Shown here piece after piece: positions 16,165 to 25,385 of a DNA stretch of 46,526 nucleotides. The translations under genes were made by a program, and so were the position numbers. Within the stretch, counting starts at the first letter, position 1. Each line of letters starts with the position of its first letter. This DNA comes from Lachnospiraceae bacterium (GTDB lineage: Bacteria > Bacillota > Clostridia > Lachnospirales > Lachnospiraceae): positions 1 to 46,526 of the forward strand of contig RYVZ01000027.1 of NCBI GenBank assembly GCA_003979345.1, in the 5' to 3' direction. Below the pieces are notes generated by a model. It saw only the letters and a program-made list of their open reading frames with translations. It was not told the origin of the DNA and made no database searches.

Positions 16165-18120
16165 ATGGAACAGAAAGTCAGGGAAATTGGAAGCCGCAGT
16201 GTGAAGATCACAGACGCGTTCTGGTCTAAGATTCAGCAGAAGGTCATCGACGTGGTCATTCCGTTTCAGGAGAAAGTATTAAATGATGAAATCCCCAATG
16301 TGGAGAAAAGCCATGCGATCGAGAATTTTCGCATTGCCGCAGGGCTGTCGGAGGGCGAATTTTACGGTATGGTATTTCAGGACAGCGATGTGGCAAAATG
16401 GCTGGAGGGTGTTGCGTATTCCCTGATCGTCAAACCGGATGAAGCGCTCGAAACGCGGGCGGATGAGATCATCGGTATCATAGAAAAAGCGCAGCAGCCG
16501 GACGGGTACCTGGATACTTATTTTATCATCAAAGAGCCGGAGCACCGCTGGCAGAACCTGCATGAGTGCCATGAGCTGTACTGCGCAGGACATATGATGG
16601 AAGCGGCAGCGGCGTACTATGAGGCGACCGGAAAAGACAAATTGCTGCATGTGACGGAGCGTTTGGCGGACGCGATCATCAACCGCTTTGGCTCTGAAGA
16701 GGGAAAAGAGCACGGCATCCCCGGACATCAGGAAGTGGAGATCGGGCTGATGAGACTCTATCATGTAACGGGAAAAGAAAAATATAAGCATATGGCGAGA
16801 TACTTCCTTGAGGAGCGCGGCAAAAATCCGGATTATTTTTATGAGGAAAAAGTGAAAAGAGGATGGCAGCATTGGGGGCAGTACAGTCTGGATAAGCTGG
16901 ACGTGACTTACAATCAGGCACACCGGACGATCTATGAGCAGAACGAGGCGGTGGGGCACGCGGTCCGCGCACTGTATATGTATACAGCGATGGCGGATCT
17001 GGCAGGAACCGACGCGGATGAGCGATTGTATCAGGCATGCAGGACTCTGTGGGATAATATCATTCAAAAGAAATTATACATTACCGGGGGGCTTGGCGGA
17101 AATTCGGAGGGCGAAGCGTTCGGACCGGCTTATGAGCTACCGAACGATATGGCATATGCGGAGACCTGCGCGTCGATCGCGATGGTATTTTTTGCACATC
17201 ATATGTTGGAGATGGACATGGATGGCGCCTATGCGGATATCATCGAGAAAGAATTATATAACAGCACGATCAGCGGGATGCAGTTAGACGGGGAAAAATA
17301 CTTTTATGTCAATCCGTTGGAATGTGAACCGGGTGTATCGGGAAAGCTGTTCGGTTACCGGCACGCGCTGCCGGTGCGGCCCGGATGGTATGCGTGCGCA
17401 TGCTGTCCGCCGAACCTGATCCGGCTTGTGACGTCCCTCGGAAAATATTGTTTTAGTGAAAGCGCTTCCACGGTTTATTCTCATCTGATGATTGGTCAGA
17501 TTGCTCAGACACAGAAGGCGAAGATTACAGTAGAAACGAGCTATCCATGGGAAGGGCACGCGGTTTATACGGTGGAGCCAAAAACGGATAAGGTATTTAC
17601 GCTGGCGGTCCATATTCCGTATTTTGTAGATTTTACGAAAGAGGGGGCATATCTGTCCGTCAACGGAGAGACGATCCCTGCGGCGGAGCTTTCGATAATG
17701 ATGAAAAAAGGATATGTCTATCTGACGCGGACATGGCAGGCAAAAGATCAGGTTGTCCTGCATTTCCCGATGGAGGTGCGAAAGGTATATGCAAATCAGC
17801 ATGTGCGGGAAAACGCGGGCTGCGTTGCGCTGATGCGGGGACCTGTCGTTTACTGCTTTGAGGGTGCGGATAACGGGGACCTGTTGCAGAGCCTTCGGAT
17901 TCCAAAGAATCTGAAGGCGGAAGCTTATCTCTGCGAGGATGGTATTCTGAAAGGAAATGTCCTGCTGCTCATGGATGGTTACCGGATGGCCGGAAGCGGG
18001 GAACTTTACAGCGAGAAGCCGCCTGTCAAAGAAAAGGTATCCCTTACGGCGGTTCCCTATTGTATATGGGCGAACCGCGGCGAAAATCAGATGCGCGTCT
18101 GGATGCTGGAGGAATTCTGA
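16165..18120 (+). CDS. GH127 beta-L-arabinofuranosidase-like enzyme
   Basis: The protein has 651 residues, the usual length for GH127 (formerly DUF1680). Visible signatures are the NVEKSHAIENFRIAAG start region, QQPDGYLDTYF, NLHECHELYCAGHM and GGNSEGEAFGP. NPLECEPG lies near residue 382 and WYACACCPPNLIR near residue 410. In HypBA1 a glutamate and three cysteines of these last two motifs bind zinc around the nucleophilic cysteine, and all are present here. There is no signal peptide, so the enzyme acts on imported oligosaccharides. The start at 16165 follows GAGAGGGG. It is divergent from an AraC regulator and followed by GH3, suggesting use of plant arabinose-containing glycans. GH127 specificity varies, so the sugar is not certain. 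Confidence 0.88.
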   Translation: MEQKVREIGSRSVKITDAFWSKIQQKVIDVVIPFQEKVLNDEIPNVEKSHAIENFRIAAGLSEGEFYGMVFQDSDVAKWLEGVAYSLIVKPDEALETRADEIIGIIEKAQQPDGYLDTYFIIKEPEHRWQNLHECHELYCAGHMMEAAAAYYEATGKDKLLHVTERLADAIINRFGSEEGKEHGIPGHQEVEIGLMRLYHVTGKEKYKHMARYFLEERGKNPDYFYEEKVKRGWQHWGQYSLDKLDVTYNQAHRTIYEQNEAVGHAVRALYMYTAMADLAGTDADERLYQACRTLWDNIIQKKLYITGGLGGNSEGEAFGPAYELPNDMAYAETCASIAMVFFAHHMLEMDMDGAYADIIEKELYNSTISGMQLDGEKYFYVNPLECEPGVSGKLFGYRHALPVRPGWYACACCPPNLIRLVTSLGKYCFSESASTVYSHLMIGQIAQTQKAKITVETSYPWEGHAVYTVEPKTDKVFTLAVHIPYFVDFTKEGAYLSVNGETIPAAELSIMMKKGYVYLTRTWQAKDQVVLHFPMEVRKVYANQHVRENAGCVALMRGPVVYCFEGADNGDLLQSLRIPKNLKAEAYLCEDGILKGNVLLLMDGYRMAGSGELYSEKPPVKEKVSLTAVPYCIWANRGENQMRVWMLEEF

Positions 18121-18155
18121 ATGCGCGAAGGCAAAAAATCGGATGAATTTTTATG

Positions 18156-18204
18156 AAGGAGCTGTCGCTTTCGCGTGATCCATCGTGAAAGCGACAGCCT
18201 CCTT
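18156..18204 (+). terminator. large hairpin between GH127 and GH3
   Basis: AAGGAG-CTGTCGCTTTCGC pairs with GTGAAAGCGACAG-CCTCCTT around a loop of about 10 nt, one of the strongest stems in the window. Only a short T-poor tail follows, so it may be a partial terminator or RNA-stabilising element. Confidence 0.6.
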
Positions 18205-18376
18205 GTTATAGTGGCGGAATCATCCTGTTTTGTTAAGAGGAAGAGGATGAGAAAAAAGAAAACAGGGGGTTGCGATATGATGTCGTATCTGATATTGTCA
18301 GACTGTGAGAAATCGTTCGGAATCTGCCTGATTTGGGACGGTTCCTAAAAAAATGGAGGAAAGGATAGGGCTTCCT

Positions 18377-21148
18377 ATGAAAAACAAATATTTAATGGAT
18401 TGGGATTCCTACGCAAAGACGGCTAGGGAAGCGGCAGCGGAGGGCGCGGTGCTGCTTCGGAACGAAGATCATGCGCTTCCGTTCAAAGAGGGAGCGCGTC
18501 TGTCCGTGTTCGGGCGGATTCAGTTTGATTATATAAAGAGCGGCACAGGTTCCGGCGGTATGATCAATACCAAATATGTGATCGGGATTTTGGATGCCCT
18601 GAAAGAAGAAAAAAGCCTGATTCTTAATGAGGAACTGGAGCAGATTTACCGTGACTGGCTCACAGAGCATCCGTTTGATTCCGGAAAAGGATGGGCGAAG
18701 GAGCCGTGGAGCCAGCAGGAGATGCCGCTTGAGCGTGCGGTCGTGGAAAAGGCGGCGCGGGAAAGCGATGCTGCGCTTGTGGTGATCGGACGTACGGCGG
18801 GAGAGGACCGCGACGCGGCAGATGAGAGGGGAAGCTTTCTCCTTTCGGAGGAAGAGGAGTCGATGATCGCGTTGGTGTGCAAGACGTTTGAGAGCGTGAT
18901 CGTCGTGTTAAACGTTGGAAATATTATAGACATGAAATGGGTGGAGACTTACCGCCCGCAGGCTGTGCTCTATGTATGGCAGGGTGGAATGGAAGGCGGG
19001 CATGCAGTCACTGATGTGCTGACCGGAAGAGTCAATCCGTGTGGAAAGCTGGCGGATACGATCGCACGTTCGGTAGGAGATTATCCGTCCAATGCCAATT
19101 TTGGCGGAGAGAACGGAAATCGGTATCAGGAAGATATTTATGTGGGATACCGTTATTTTGAGACGTTTGATCATGCAAAAGAAACGGTTTTGTATCCGTT
19201 TGGTTTCGGGCTTTCTTATACGACATTTCAATTAGAAAGCACGATGGATGCGCAGGAAGACTGCTATGTGTTCCGGGTAAATGTGAAAAATACTGGGGCG
19301 TTCGCAGGAAAGGAAGTCGTGCAGGCGTATGTGCAGGCGCCGCAGGGAAGGCTTGGAAAGCCGTCGAGAGTGCTGGCGGCGTTTGCCAAAACGAAGTGTC
19401 TGGAACCGGGTGAAGAGCAGGAACTGGTGCTGGAAATAACAAGCAGAATGATCGCCTCTTATGATGACAGCGGCGTGACAGGATATCCGTATTGTTATGT
19501 GATGGAGGAAGGGACGTACGGCTTTTATGTCGGAGCGGATGTCAGAAGTGCCGGATGGATCGGGAACCTGCAAATCGGGAAAACGCGGATCGTGGAACAG
19601 TGCACGCAGGCGCTCGCACCGGTGGAAGCGTTTGAACGGATGAAACCTGCGGCGGACAGGAATGAAAAACTCGACGTATCGTGGGAGGACGTTCCGCTGC
19701 GCACATATAGCATGGCGCAGCGCTATGAGGAACATCCCCGCCGCGAACTGGCATATACGGGAGATCTCGGATACAAATTATCGGACGTGTATGATCAACG
19801 TATCACGCTTGAAACTTTTATCGGACAGCTTACCGATGAGGAATTATGCTGCATCGTCCGGGGCGAGGGAATGTGTTCTCCGAAAGTGACGCCGGGAACT
19901 GCTGCGGCGTTCGGCGGCGTGACAGAAGCACTTGCACATTATGGGATTCCGTGCGGATGCTGTGCGGACGGCCCCTCCGGCATTCGCATGGACTGCGGCA
20001 CTCATGCGTTCAGTCTGCCGAACGGAACTTGTCTGGCATGCAGCTTTAATGAAGAATTGATAGAACGCTTATATACATTTGAGGGGGCGGAGCTTAGAAA
20101 GAATCAGATCGATGTACTGCTCGGACCGGGCATGAATATCCACAGACATCCGCTGAATGGCAGAAACTTTGAATATTTTTCGGAAGATCCGCTGCTCACC
20201 GGCAAGATCGCGGCGGCGCAGATCCGGGGAATGAGAAGTTATCAGGTTACCGGCTCGCTCAAGCATTTTGCGGCGAACAATCAGGAATATCACCGCAGGA
20301 CTTATGATTCCGTGATTTCAGAACGCGCGCTGCGGGAAATTTACTTAAAAGGTTTTGAAATTGCAGTAAAGGAAGGCGGCGCTTATGTTGTCATGACGAC
20401 GTATGGCGCGGTCAACGGTCTTTGGACTGCCGGAAATTATGATCTGTTAACAACGATACTCCGGAATGAATGGCAGTTTGACGGATTTGTGATGACGGAC
20501 TGGTGGGCGGATATCAATGATGAGGGCAAAGCGGCATCCATTCAAAATACGGCGGCTATGGTGCGGAGCCAGAACGATGTTTATATGGTGACGCAGGATT
20601 CAAAGCAGAATGCAAACAAAGATAATCTTGCAGAAAGTCTTCAGAATGGTATATTGCGGCGTGCCGATCTTCAGCAGTGTGCAGGAAATGTGTTAAAAGC
20701 GCTTATGCGCAGCGCGGTCATGGACAGAAGCCTGGGACGGATTTCCAAGGAAGAGAAGGAAGCGGCTAAGGAGGCAAAAGAGGAAACGCAGACTTACCTT
20801 GACATTCAGTGGCATCCGCTCAAAGACAGATTGGAGCTGGACGGAGCGTCCATAGATACCCGGAAAGGAAAAACATGGACATGCGGACTCAGGACTGACG
20901 GCGACAGAGGCATGTATCAGATACGGTTCCGGGTCAGCGTTGATGCGTCCGAGATTGCGCAGATTCCGGTCTCTGTTTTTTCAAACGGTACGCTGCAAAA
21001 GACGGTCACGCTGAACGGTACGGGCGGTGCGGAGGTAGAGATCGTGCAGCCGATCGGAGTGCTGCTTAACAGAAATAACTATTTGAAATTGTTTTTTGCC
21101 GAGAGCGGGATGCAGATCAGAATGCTCTGTGTAGAACGCGTCGGATAA
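18377..21148 (+). CDS. GH3 beta-glycosidase with permuted domain order
   Basis: The protein has about 923 residues. Domain order is reversed relative to standard GH3. The alpha/beta sandwich (GH3_C) comes first (about 15-285, with EGAVLLRNEDHALPF and VLTGRVNPCGKLADT). A fibronectin-III-like domain follows (about 300-375, VKNTGAFAGKEVVQAYV). The catalytic barrel is last (about 470-760), with ADGPSGIR, GPGMNIHRHPLNGRNFEYF and the nucleophile Asp in FVMTDWW near residue 706. A C-terminal domain of about 110 residues is beta-rich. This order is known from Butyrivibrio and Ruminococcus beta-glucosidases. There is no signal peptide, so it is intracellular. The first ATG (18353) lacks a ribosome site; 18377 is preferred. 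It probably works after or beside the GH127 enzyme. Confidence 0.87.
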   Translation: MKNKYLMDWDSYAKTAREAAAEGAVLLRNEDHALPFKEGARLSVFGRIQFDYIKSGTGSGGMINTKYVIGILDALKEEKSLILNEELEQIYRDWLTEHPFDSGKGWAKEPWSQQEMPLERAVVEKAARESDAALVVIGRTAGEDRDAADERGSFLLSEEEESMIALVCKTFESVIVVLNVGNIIDMKWVETYRPQAVLYVWQGGMEGGHAVTDVLTGRVNPCGKLADTIARSVGDYPSNANFGGENGNRYQEDIYVGYRYFETFDHAKETVLYPFGFGLSYTTFQLESTMDAQEDCYVFRVNVKNTGAFAGKEVVQAYVQAPQGRLGKPSRVLAAFAKTKCLEPGEEQELVLEITSRMIASYDDSGVTGYPYCYVMEEGTYGFYVGADVRSAGWIGNLQIGKTRIVEQCTQALAPVEAFERMKPAADRNEKLDVSWEDVPLRTYSMAQRYEEHPRRELAYTGDLGYKLSDVYDQRITLETFIGQLTDEELCCIVRGEGMCSPKVTPGTAAAFGGVTEALAHYGIPCGCCADGPSGIRMDCGTHAFSLPNGTCLACSFNEELIERLYTFEGAELRKNQIDVLLGPGMNIHRHPLNGRNFEYFSEDPLLTGKIAAAQIRGMRSYQVTGSLKHFAANNQEYHRRTYDSVISERALREIYLKGFEIAVKEGGAYVVMTTYGAVNGLWTAGNYDLLTTILRNEWQFDGFVMTDWWADINDEGKAASIQNTAAMVRSQNDVYMVTQDSKQNANKDNLAESLQNGILRRADLQQCAGNVLKALMRSAVMDRSLGRISKEEKEAAKEAKEETQTYLDIQWHPLKDRLELDGASIDTRKGKTWTCGLRTDGDRGMYQIRFRVSVDASEIAQIPVSVFSNGTLQKTVTLNGTGGAEVEIVQPIGVLLNRNNYLKLFFAESGMQIRMLCVERVG

Positions 21149-21334
21149 GTTGACTGGCAGTGAATCTGACTTTTGAATCGGACAGGTAAAGTGTGTAAGG
21201 CGAAAAAATTTTCTAAGTTTGAAAAGAACTCAACCAAAGAGAATCTAAGTTTCGTCTGGTTTTACGGATTGTTTGTGCTGCCGCAGGCGGCATGTCAAGA
21301 AGTGTGTAAGAAGGGGAAGAGAAAAGAAGGTGAC

Positions 21335-22090
21335 ATGATGCGGACAGAGTACATAGAGATCGCACATCATAACAGGACGGTAAGCGCCGCCTGTTATAAG
21401 CCTGACGCGGCAGGGCGTTTCCCGTTTGTGATCTTCAGCCACGGGTATAACGGGTATCAGACAGATTTTGACTATTCTGCAAAATATCTGGCACAAAACG
21501 GGATCGCATCGGTCTGCCTTACGTTCTGCGGCGGCAGTACGAGGGATAAAAGCGGATTTCCGACAACGGAGATGACATTGTTTACAGAAAAAGAGGACTT
21601 AAATGCCGTGATCGACGAAGTCCGTTCATGGGAATGCGCTGACCGTGACAACATCTTTCTTTTCGGCGCCAGTCAGGGAGGAATGATATCCGCGCTCACG
21701 GCAGAGGAAAGAAGCGCGGATATCCGGGCGCTCATATTGCTGTTTCCGGCTTTCTGTATTGCGGACGACTGGAACGCGCGTTTTCCGGATGAAAAAGACA
21801 TTCCGGATTCGCAGGAATTGTGGGGAATGATGCTGGGACGCCGGTTTTTTGAGGCGATACGCGGTTTTCGGATCAAAGAGCAGATTGGCAGGTATCCGGG
21901 AAAGGTTTTGCTGATGCACGGGACAAAGGACAGCGTCGTCAGTATGGACTATGCGGTATGGGCGTCTGGGCATTATCCGGATGCGCGGCTGGAACTATTT
22001 GAAGACGAGGGGCATGGGTTCTCTGAAGAAGGGAGCAGGCGCGTGGATGAAATGACGCTTCATATGATACGTGTGTGTATGCGGGGGTAA
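21335..22090 (+). CDS. alpha/beta hydrolase (dienelactone hydrolase/acyl esterase type)
   Basis: The protein has about 251 residues. FPFVIFSHGYNGYQTDF gives the oxyanion region, the nucleophile Ser sits in LFGASQGGM, the acid Asp in MHGTKDSVV and the His in EDEGHGFSEEG, in the correct order for the fold. AAGGTG lies a few bases upstream of two adjacent ATGs (21335 and 21338). The frame extends 54 codons further upstream without convincing coding character. There is no signal peptide. Its place behind the glycoside hydrolases suggests removal of acyl groups from imported glycans, but that is inference. A GC-rich hairpin covers its stop codon (22078-22105). Confidence 0.8.
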   Translation: MMRTEYIEIAHHNRTVSAACYKPDAAGRFPFVIFSHGYNGYQTDFDYSAKYLAQNGIASVCLTFCGGSTRDKSGFPTTEMTLFTEKEDLNAVIDEVRSWECADRDNIFLFGASQGGMISALTAEERSADIRALILLFPAFCIADDWNARFPDEKDIPDSQELWGMMLGRRFFEAIRGFRIKEQIGRYPGKVLLMHGTKDSVVSMDYAVWASGHYPDARLELFEDEGHGFSEEGSRRVDEMTLHMIRVCMRG

Positions 22091-22146
22091 AGATACCTCC
22101 GCATATTTGCGTTCAGAACTTATTGCGTAGAAGATGAAAAAAATAG

Positions 22147-22175
22147 TTGCGCTGATGGGCGTAATGTGCTATTCT
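22147..22175 (+). promoter_or_regulatory. candidate promoter of peptide-maturation operon
   Basis: TTGCGC, 17 nt, TATTCT, about 38 nt upstream of the exporter start. The -10 is good and the -35 weak. It is the only promoter-like site seen between the hydrolase and the exporter. Confidence 0.35.
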
Positions 22176-22212
22176 GATAAATAGGTACAGAAGACAACCA
22201 ATCGGAGGAGAT

Positions 22213-23958
22213 TTGAAAAAGAAAGAGATATTCAGGTTTATATATGATCAGCTGAGCGCCTATAAGTTCAGGGTTCTGATTATTTTGATCAGTGTTCTTT
22301 TTATCACGGGTATCGGTGTGATCACACCGTTGTTTGGACAAAAACTGTTTGATGATGGGATTCTGAAGGGTGATCTTGAGCGGATCTTTTATTACATAGC
22401 GATCATAGCGGGATTGTTTCTGACGGAGCAGATCATACAGTTTTTGCAGTTCACACAGTATGAATTGATCAATCGGTCGATTCCGTATCGTCTGTTGGAA
22501 AAAGTATTCCGGCATTCGCTGGATTTGAGAATATCATACTATCGGGATAATAGCTTTTATAAAGTAATCAACAACACCTTTGCGGATATCAATTATATCT
22601 CGCAGGCTGCAAATGCGGACTTGATTCAAACAATTGTAAGTGTGTTTAAGATAGCAGGAGGAATGATCGGACTTGCTGTCATAAACTGGAGAATGATGCT
22701 TGTGACCGTCTGCATCATACCGCTCAGCCTGCTTGTTTCACACTTGTTTGCCGTCCGAAAAAGAGGACATTTTCAACAGCTCATGGGTGCGGGCGAGAAA
22801 TTTTCCATGTGGGTCAGCGAGACACTGAGCGGAGTGGAATTTGTAAAACTTTGGAATCTGAAAAAACAGAAATATCGGGAGTTTGAACGGTATCAGCAGG
22901 ATGTACTCAGACAAAACCGTAGTATGGAATATCTTGATCATGCGAACCGGATGATCGATTCCGGCATCCAATTTTTGCTGAATTACGGATTGATTCTTAT
23001 AGGAGCGCTTTTCATTATGAAAGGCAGTTTGACCGTGGGCGGTCTATATGCGTTCCTTTCCTATTCCGGTCTGATTATTCAGCCGGCACAGATGATTGCT
23101 GAAATTGAGGGAAGATTATCCGGCAGCATGCCGGCATTTGAACGATATTTTGCATATTTTCAAAATAAGACGGAGGATTTGGAAACCAAAAACAAGCGTA
23201 AAGTTTCAGATATTATGCCATTGGAGCGTATTACGTTCGAAAATGTGGATTTTGGATATACAAAAGAGAAACAAATTCTGAAACAAGTCAGTTTCACCGT
23301 TCATAAGGGAGAAAAGATTGCTTTTGTCGGATTGAACGGCTCTGGAAAGTCATCAATATTGAGCCTTTTGCTTCGGTTGTATGAACCGGAGCAAGGCAGA
23401 ATTTTATTTGGCGATACGGATATTGCCCAAATAGGCATGGAGGATTATCGCAGCCTGTTCGGAGTCATGACGCAGCAGACTTATCTGATGAATGATACGA
23501 TCAAAAATAATATTGATATTTATGGGGAAATGTCCGCGGAGCAGATCGGTAAGGCGGTGGATGTGGTCATGCTGAATGAGTATCTGTCTTCGCTGCCGGA
23601 CGGACTTTCTACAAATGTGGGCTATAACGGTTCTAAACTGTCGGGAGGGGAGCGGCAGAAGATTGCCCTTGCACGGACGCTTGGAAAGACATGCAGGATC
23701 CTTGTACTGGATGAAGCGACGTCTCATTTTGACTTGAAAGTGGAGCAGGCCTTTCAGGAATATATCCGTGATACCGGACAGTATGATTTCATTTTTGTTG
23801 TCACACATCGTTTGGAGATGCTGCAGGAAATGGACAGGATTTTTATCATGGAGGAGGGGAAGGTTGCCGTTTCGGGCAGCTATCAGGAATTATCTGATCA
23901 GGGAATTGATATAAAGTCATTTTTACTGAGGGAGGAAAAAACGGCATGGGAGTCGTGA
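22213..23958 (+). CDS. ABC exporter of the peptide cluster (fused permease-ATPase)
   Basis: The protein has 581 residues. Six membrane segments lie in the first 310 residues, followed by a nucleotide-binding domain: Walker A GLNGSGKSS near 374, signature LSGGERQK near 477, Walker B ILVLDEATSHFD near 497 and H-loop VVTHR. It is a B-type half exporter acting as a dimer. There is no N-terminal C39 peptidase domain, so leader removal must be done by another protein; the subtilase at 28345 fits. The start is TTG, with GGAGG four bases upstream. The 3' end overlaps the radical-SAM gene by 13 nt, so the two are coupled. It probably exports the modified cysteine-rich peptide. Confidence 0.85.
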   Translation: MKKKEIFRFIYDQLSAYKFRVLIILISVLFITGIGVITPLFGQKLFDDGILKGDLERIFYYIAIIAGLFLTEQIIQFLQFTQYELINRSIPYRLLEKVFRHSLDLRISYYRDNSFYKVINNTFADINYISQAANADLIQTIVSVFKIAGGMIGLAVINWRMMLVTVCIIPLSLLVSHLFAVRKRGHFQQLMGAGEKFSMWVSETLSGVEFVKLWNLKKQKYREFERYQQDVLRQNRSMEYLDHANRMIDSGIQFLLNYGLILIGALFIMKGSLTVGGLYAFLSYSGLIIQPAQMIAEIEGRLSGSMPAFERYFAYFQNKTEDLETKNKRKVSDIMPLERITFENVDFGYTKEKQILKQVSFTVHKGEKIAFVGLNGSGKSSILSLLLRLYEPEQGRILFGDTDIAQIGMEDYRSLFGVMTQQTYLMNDTIKNNIDIYGEMSAEQIGKAVDVVMLNEYLSSLPDGLSTNVGYNGSKLSGGERQKIALARTLGKTCRILVLDEATSHFDLKVEQAFQEYIRDTGQYDFIFVVTHRLEMLQEMDRIFIMEEGKVAVSGSYQELSDQGIDIKSFLLREEKTAWES

Positions 23959-25385
23959 TAAAAGCGTTTCGGACGCCGCTTGGCTGTTATGTATATGATC
24001 GGGGCTCTCATACGATCATCAGAGTGCCAGAGACACAGTATCCGTTATTTTTGAAGCTGGAAGCAGGGAAAGCGGATGGGGAAACGGCGGATATCCTTGA
24101 AGAGTATCGCGCCAAAGGAGTCTTAAAAGAAAATCCGTTAAAAGAGATCAGGCATCCGGCGGCACAGACCCTCCCTTATTATCTGGAACACAGGGTTCAG
24201 AAGATCACGCTCCAGCTGACACAAAGCTGTAACCTTCGATGCGATTATTGTACTTATTCGGGAAAGTATCATCAACGTGCGCACGGCGGCGGAAGAATGA
24301 GTTTTGAGACGATAAAAAAGAGTATTGATTATGCGATGAGACGGTCGGACGGGGTGGAAGATCTCAACATCGGATTTTATGGCGGAGAACCGCTGTTGGA
24401 ATTTGAAAATCTCAAAAAAGCGGTGGAATATGTATCAGAAAAATACCATGACAGAAAAGTAAATTACACAATTACGACAAATGGTACGCTCTTAAATGAC
24501 GAGATGGCATGCTTTCTATCCGCGCATGATTTTTCGGTACTGGTCAGCCTTGACGGACCGAAGGAACTGCACGATAGAAACCGCGTTTTTGCAAACGGGG
24601 AAGGCTCTTTTGACAGGATTATGGATAACCTGCGGTATATCAAAGGAAAGTATCCCGGCTTTTTTCAAAAGATCAGCTTTAATACGGTAGTGCCGCCGGG
24701 GAGTGATTACCGGTGTATTGAGCATTTTTTCTCGGCAAACGCTTTAATAGAAGCGAACCGTTTATCCAAAACGACGGTCAGTGAATTTTCAAGGAAAGAT
24801 GAAGTCTATTATGATGACCGCTATTTTATCACTTATCAATATCAGACTTTTAAGATTCTGATGGCGGCGCTGGGATTCTATGATAAAAAGAAAATATCTC
24901 CCTTGTTTTCCGCTGATTTTGTGGAGATTCAAAGATTTTACGATCATCTTGGCGAGTCGCCGGTATGCGCTTCTTGCGCGCATCCGGGCGGACCGTGCAT
25001 ACCGGGAGCGCGAAGACCGATGATCGATATCGACGGCAATCTTTTCCCGTGTGAAAGAGTCAGCGAGCGATCGGAGGCGATGAAGATTGGACATATTGAT
25101 ACGGGCTGTGACAGGAAGAAGGCGGAAAAGCTCTTAAATATCGGGAAGCTGACACAAAAGGAGTGCATCAACTGCTGGAATTTTGTAAATTGCGGTCTGT
25201 GCGCATCAGCGGCTGACGACGGAACAGCGCTGACAAGGGAGAAAAAACTGTCTTACTGTGAAGGCGGGAAAAGGAGAACCTTAAATATCATGAGATCGAT
25301 CTGTCTGCTTCATGAATATCAATATGATTTTCAGGAGGATTTTTTCAATGAAGAAGATTGCGTTATTTCCGATACAGAAAAATAA
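23946..25385 (+). CDS. radical SAM/SPASM peptide maturase (CcpM-like)
   Basis: The protein has 479 residues. An N-terminal region of about 80 residues may recognise the leader. The radical SAM core has CNLRCDYC (Cys95, Cys99, Cys102) for the SAM-bound 4Fe-4S cluster, then GFYGGEPLLEF (GGE motif) and TITTNGTLL. A C-terminal SPASM-type region carries many cysteines: C341, C344, C351, C369, C407, C410, C416, C419 and C438. From memory this matches the clostridial 'Cys-rich peptide radical SAM maturase CcpM' family (TIGR04068). Such enzymes build radical cross-links, often thioethers, in cysteine-rich peptides. It overlaps the exporter before it and the next gene by 38 nt. The exact modification cannot be read from sequence. 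Confidence 0.88.
   Translation: MGVVIKAFRTPLGCYVYDRGSHTIIRVPETQYPLFLKLEAGKADGETADILEEYRAKGVLKENPLKEIRHPAAQTLPYYLEHRVQKITLQLTQSCNLRCDYCTYSGKYHQRAHGGGRMSFETIKKSIDYAMRRSDGVEDLNIGFYGGEPLLEFENLKKAVEYVSEKYHDRKVNYTITTNGTLLNDEMACFLSAHDFSVLVSLDGPKELHDRNRVFANGEGSFDRIMDNLRYIKGKYPGFFQKISFNTVVPPGSDYRCIEHFFSANALIEANRLSKTTVSEFSRKDEVYYDDRYFITYQYQTFKILMAALGFYDKKKISPLFSADFVEIQRFYDHLGESPVCASCAHPGGPCIPGARRPMIDIDGNLFPCERVSERSEAMKIGHIDTGCDRKKAEKLLNIGKLTQKECINCWNFVNCGLCASAADDGTALTREKKLSYCEGGKRRTLNIMRSICLLHEYQYDFQEDFFNEEDCVISDTEK

Noticed and set aside
15930..16211. 94-codon N-terminal extension of the AraC regulator
   Set aside because: The sequence overlaps the divergent promoter region and the GH127 start and has no domain resemblance. 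A ribosome site supports 15929.
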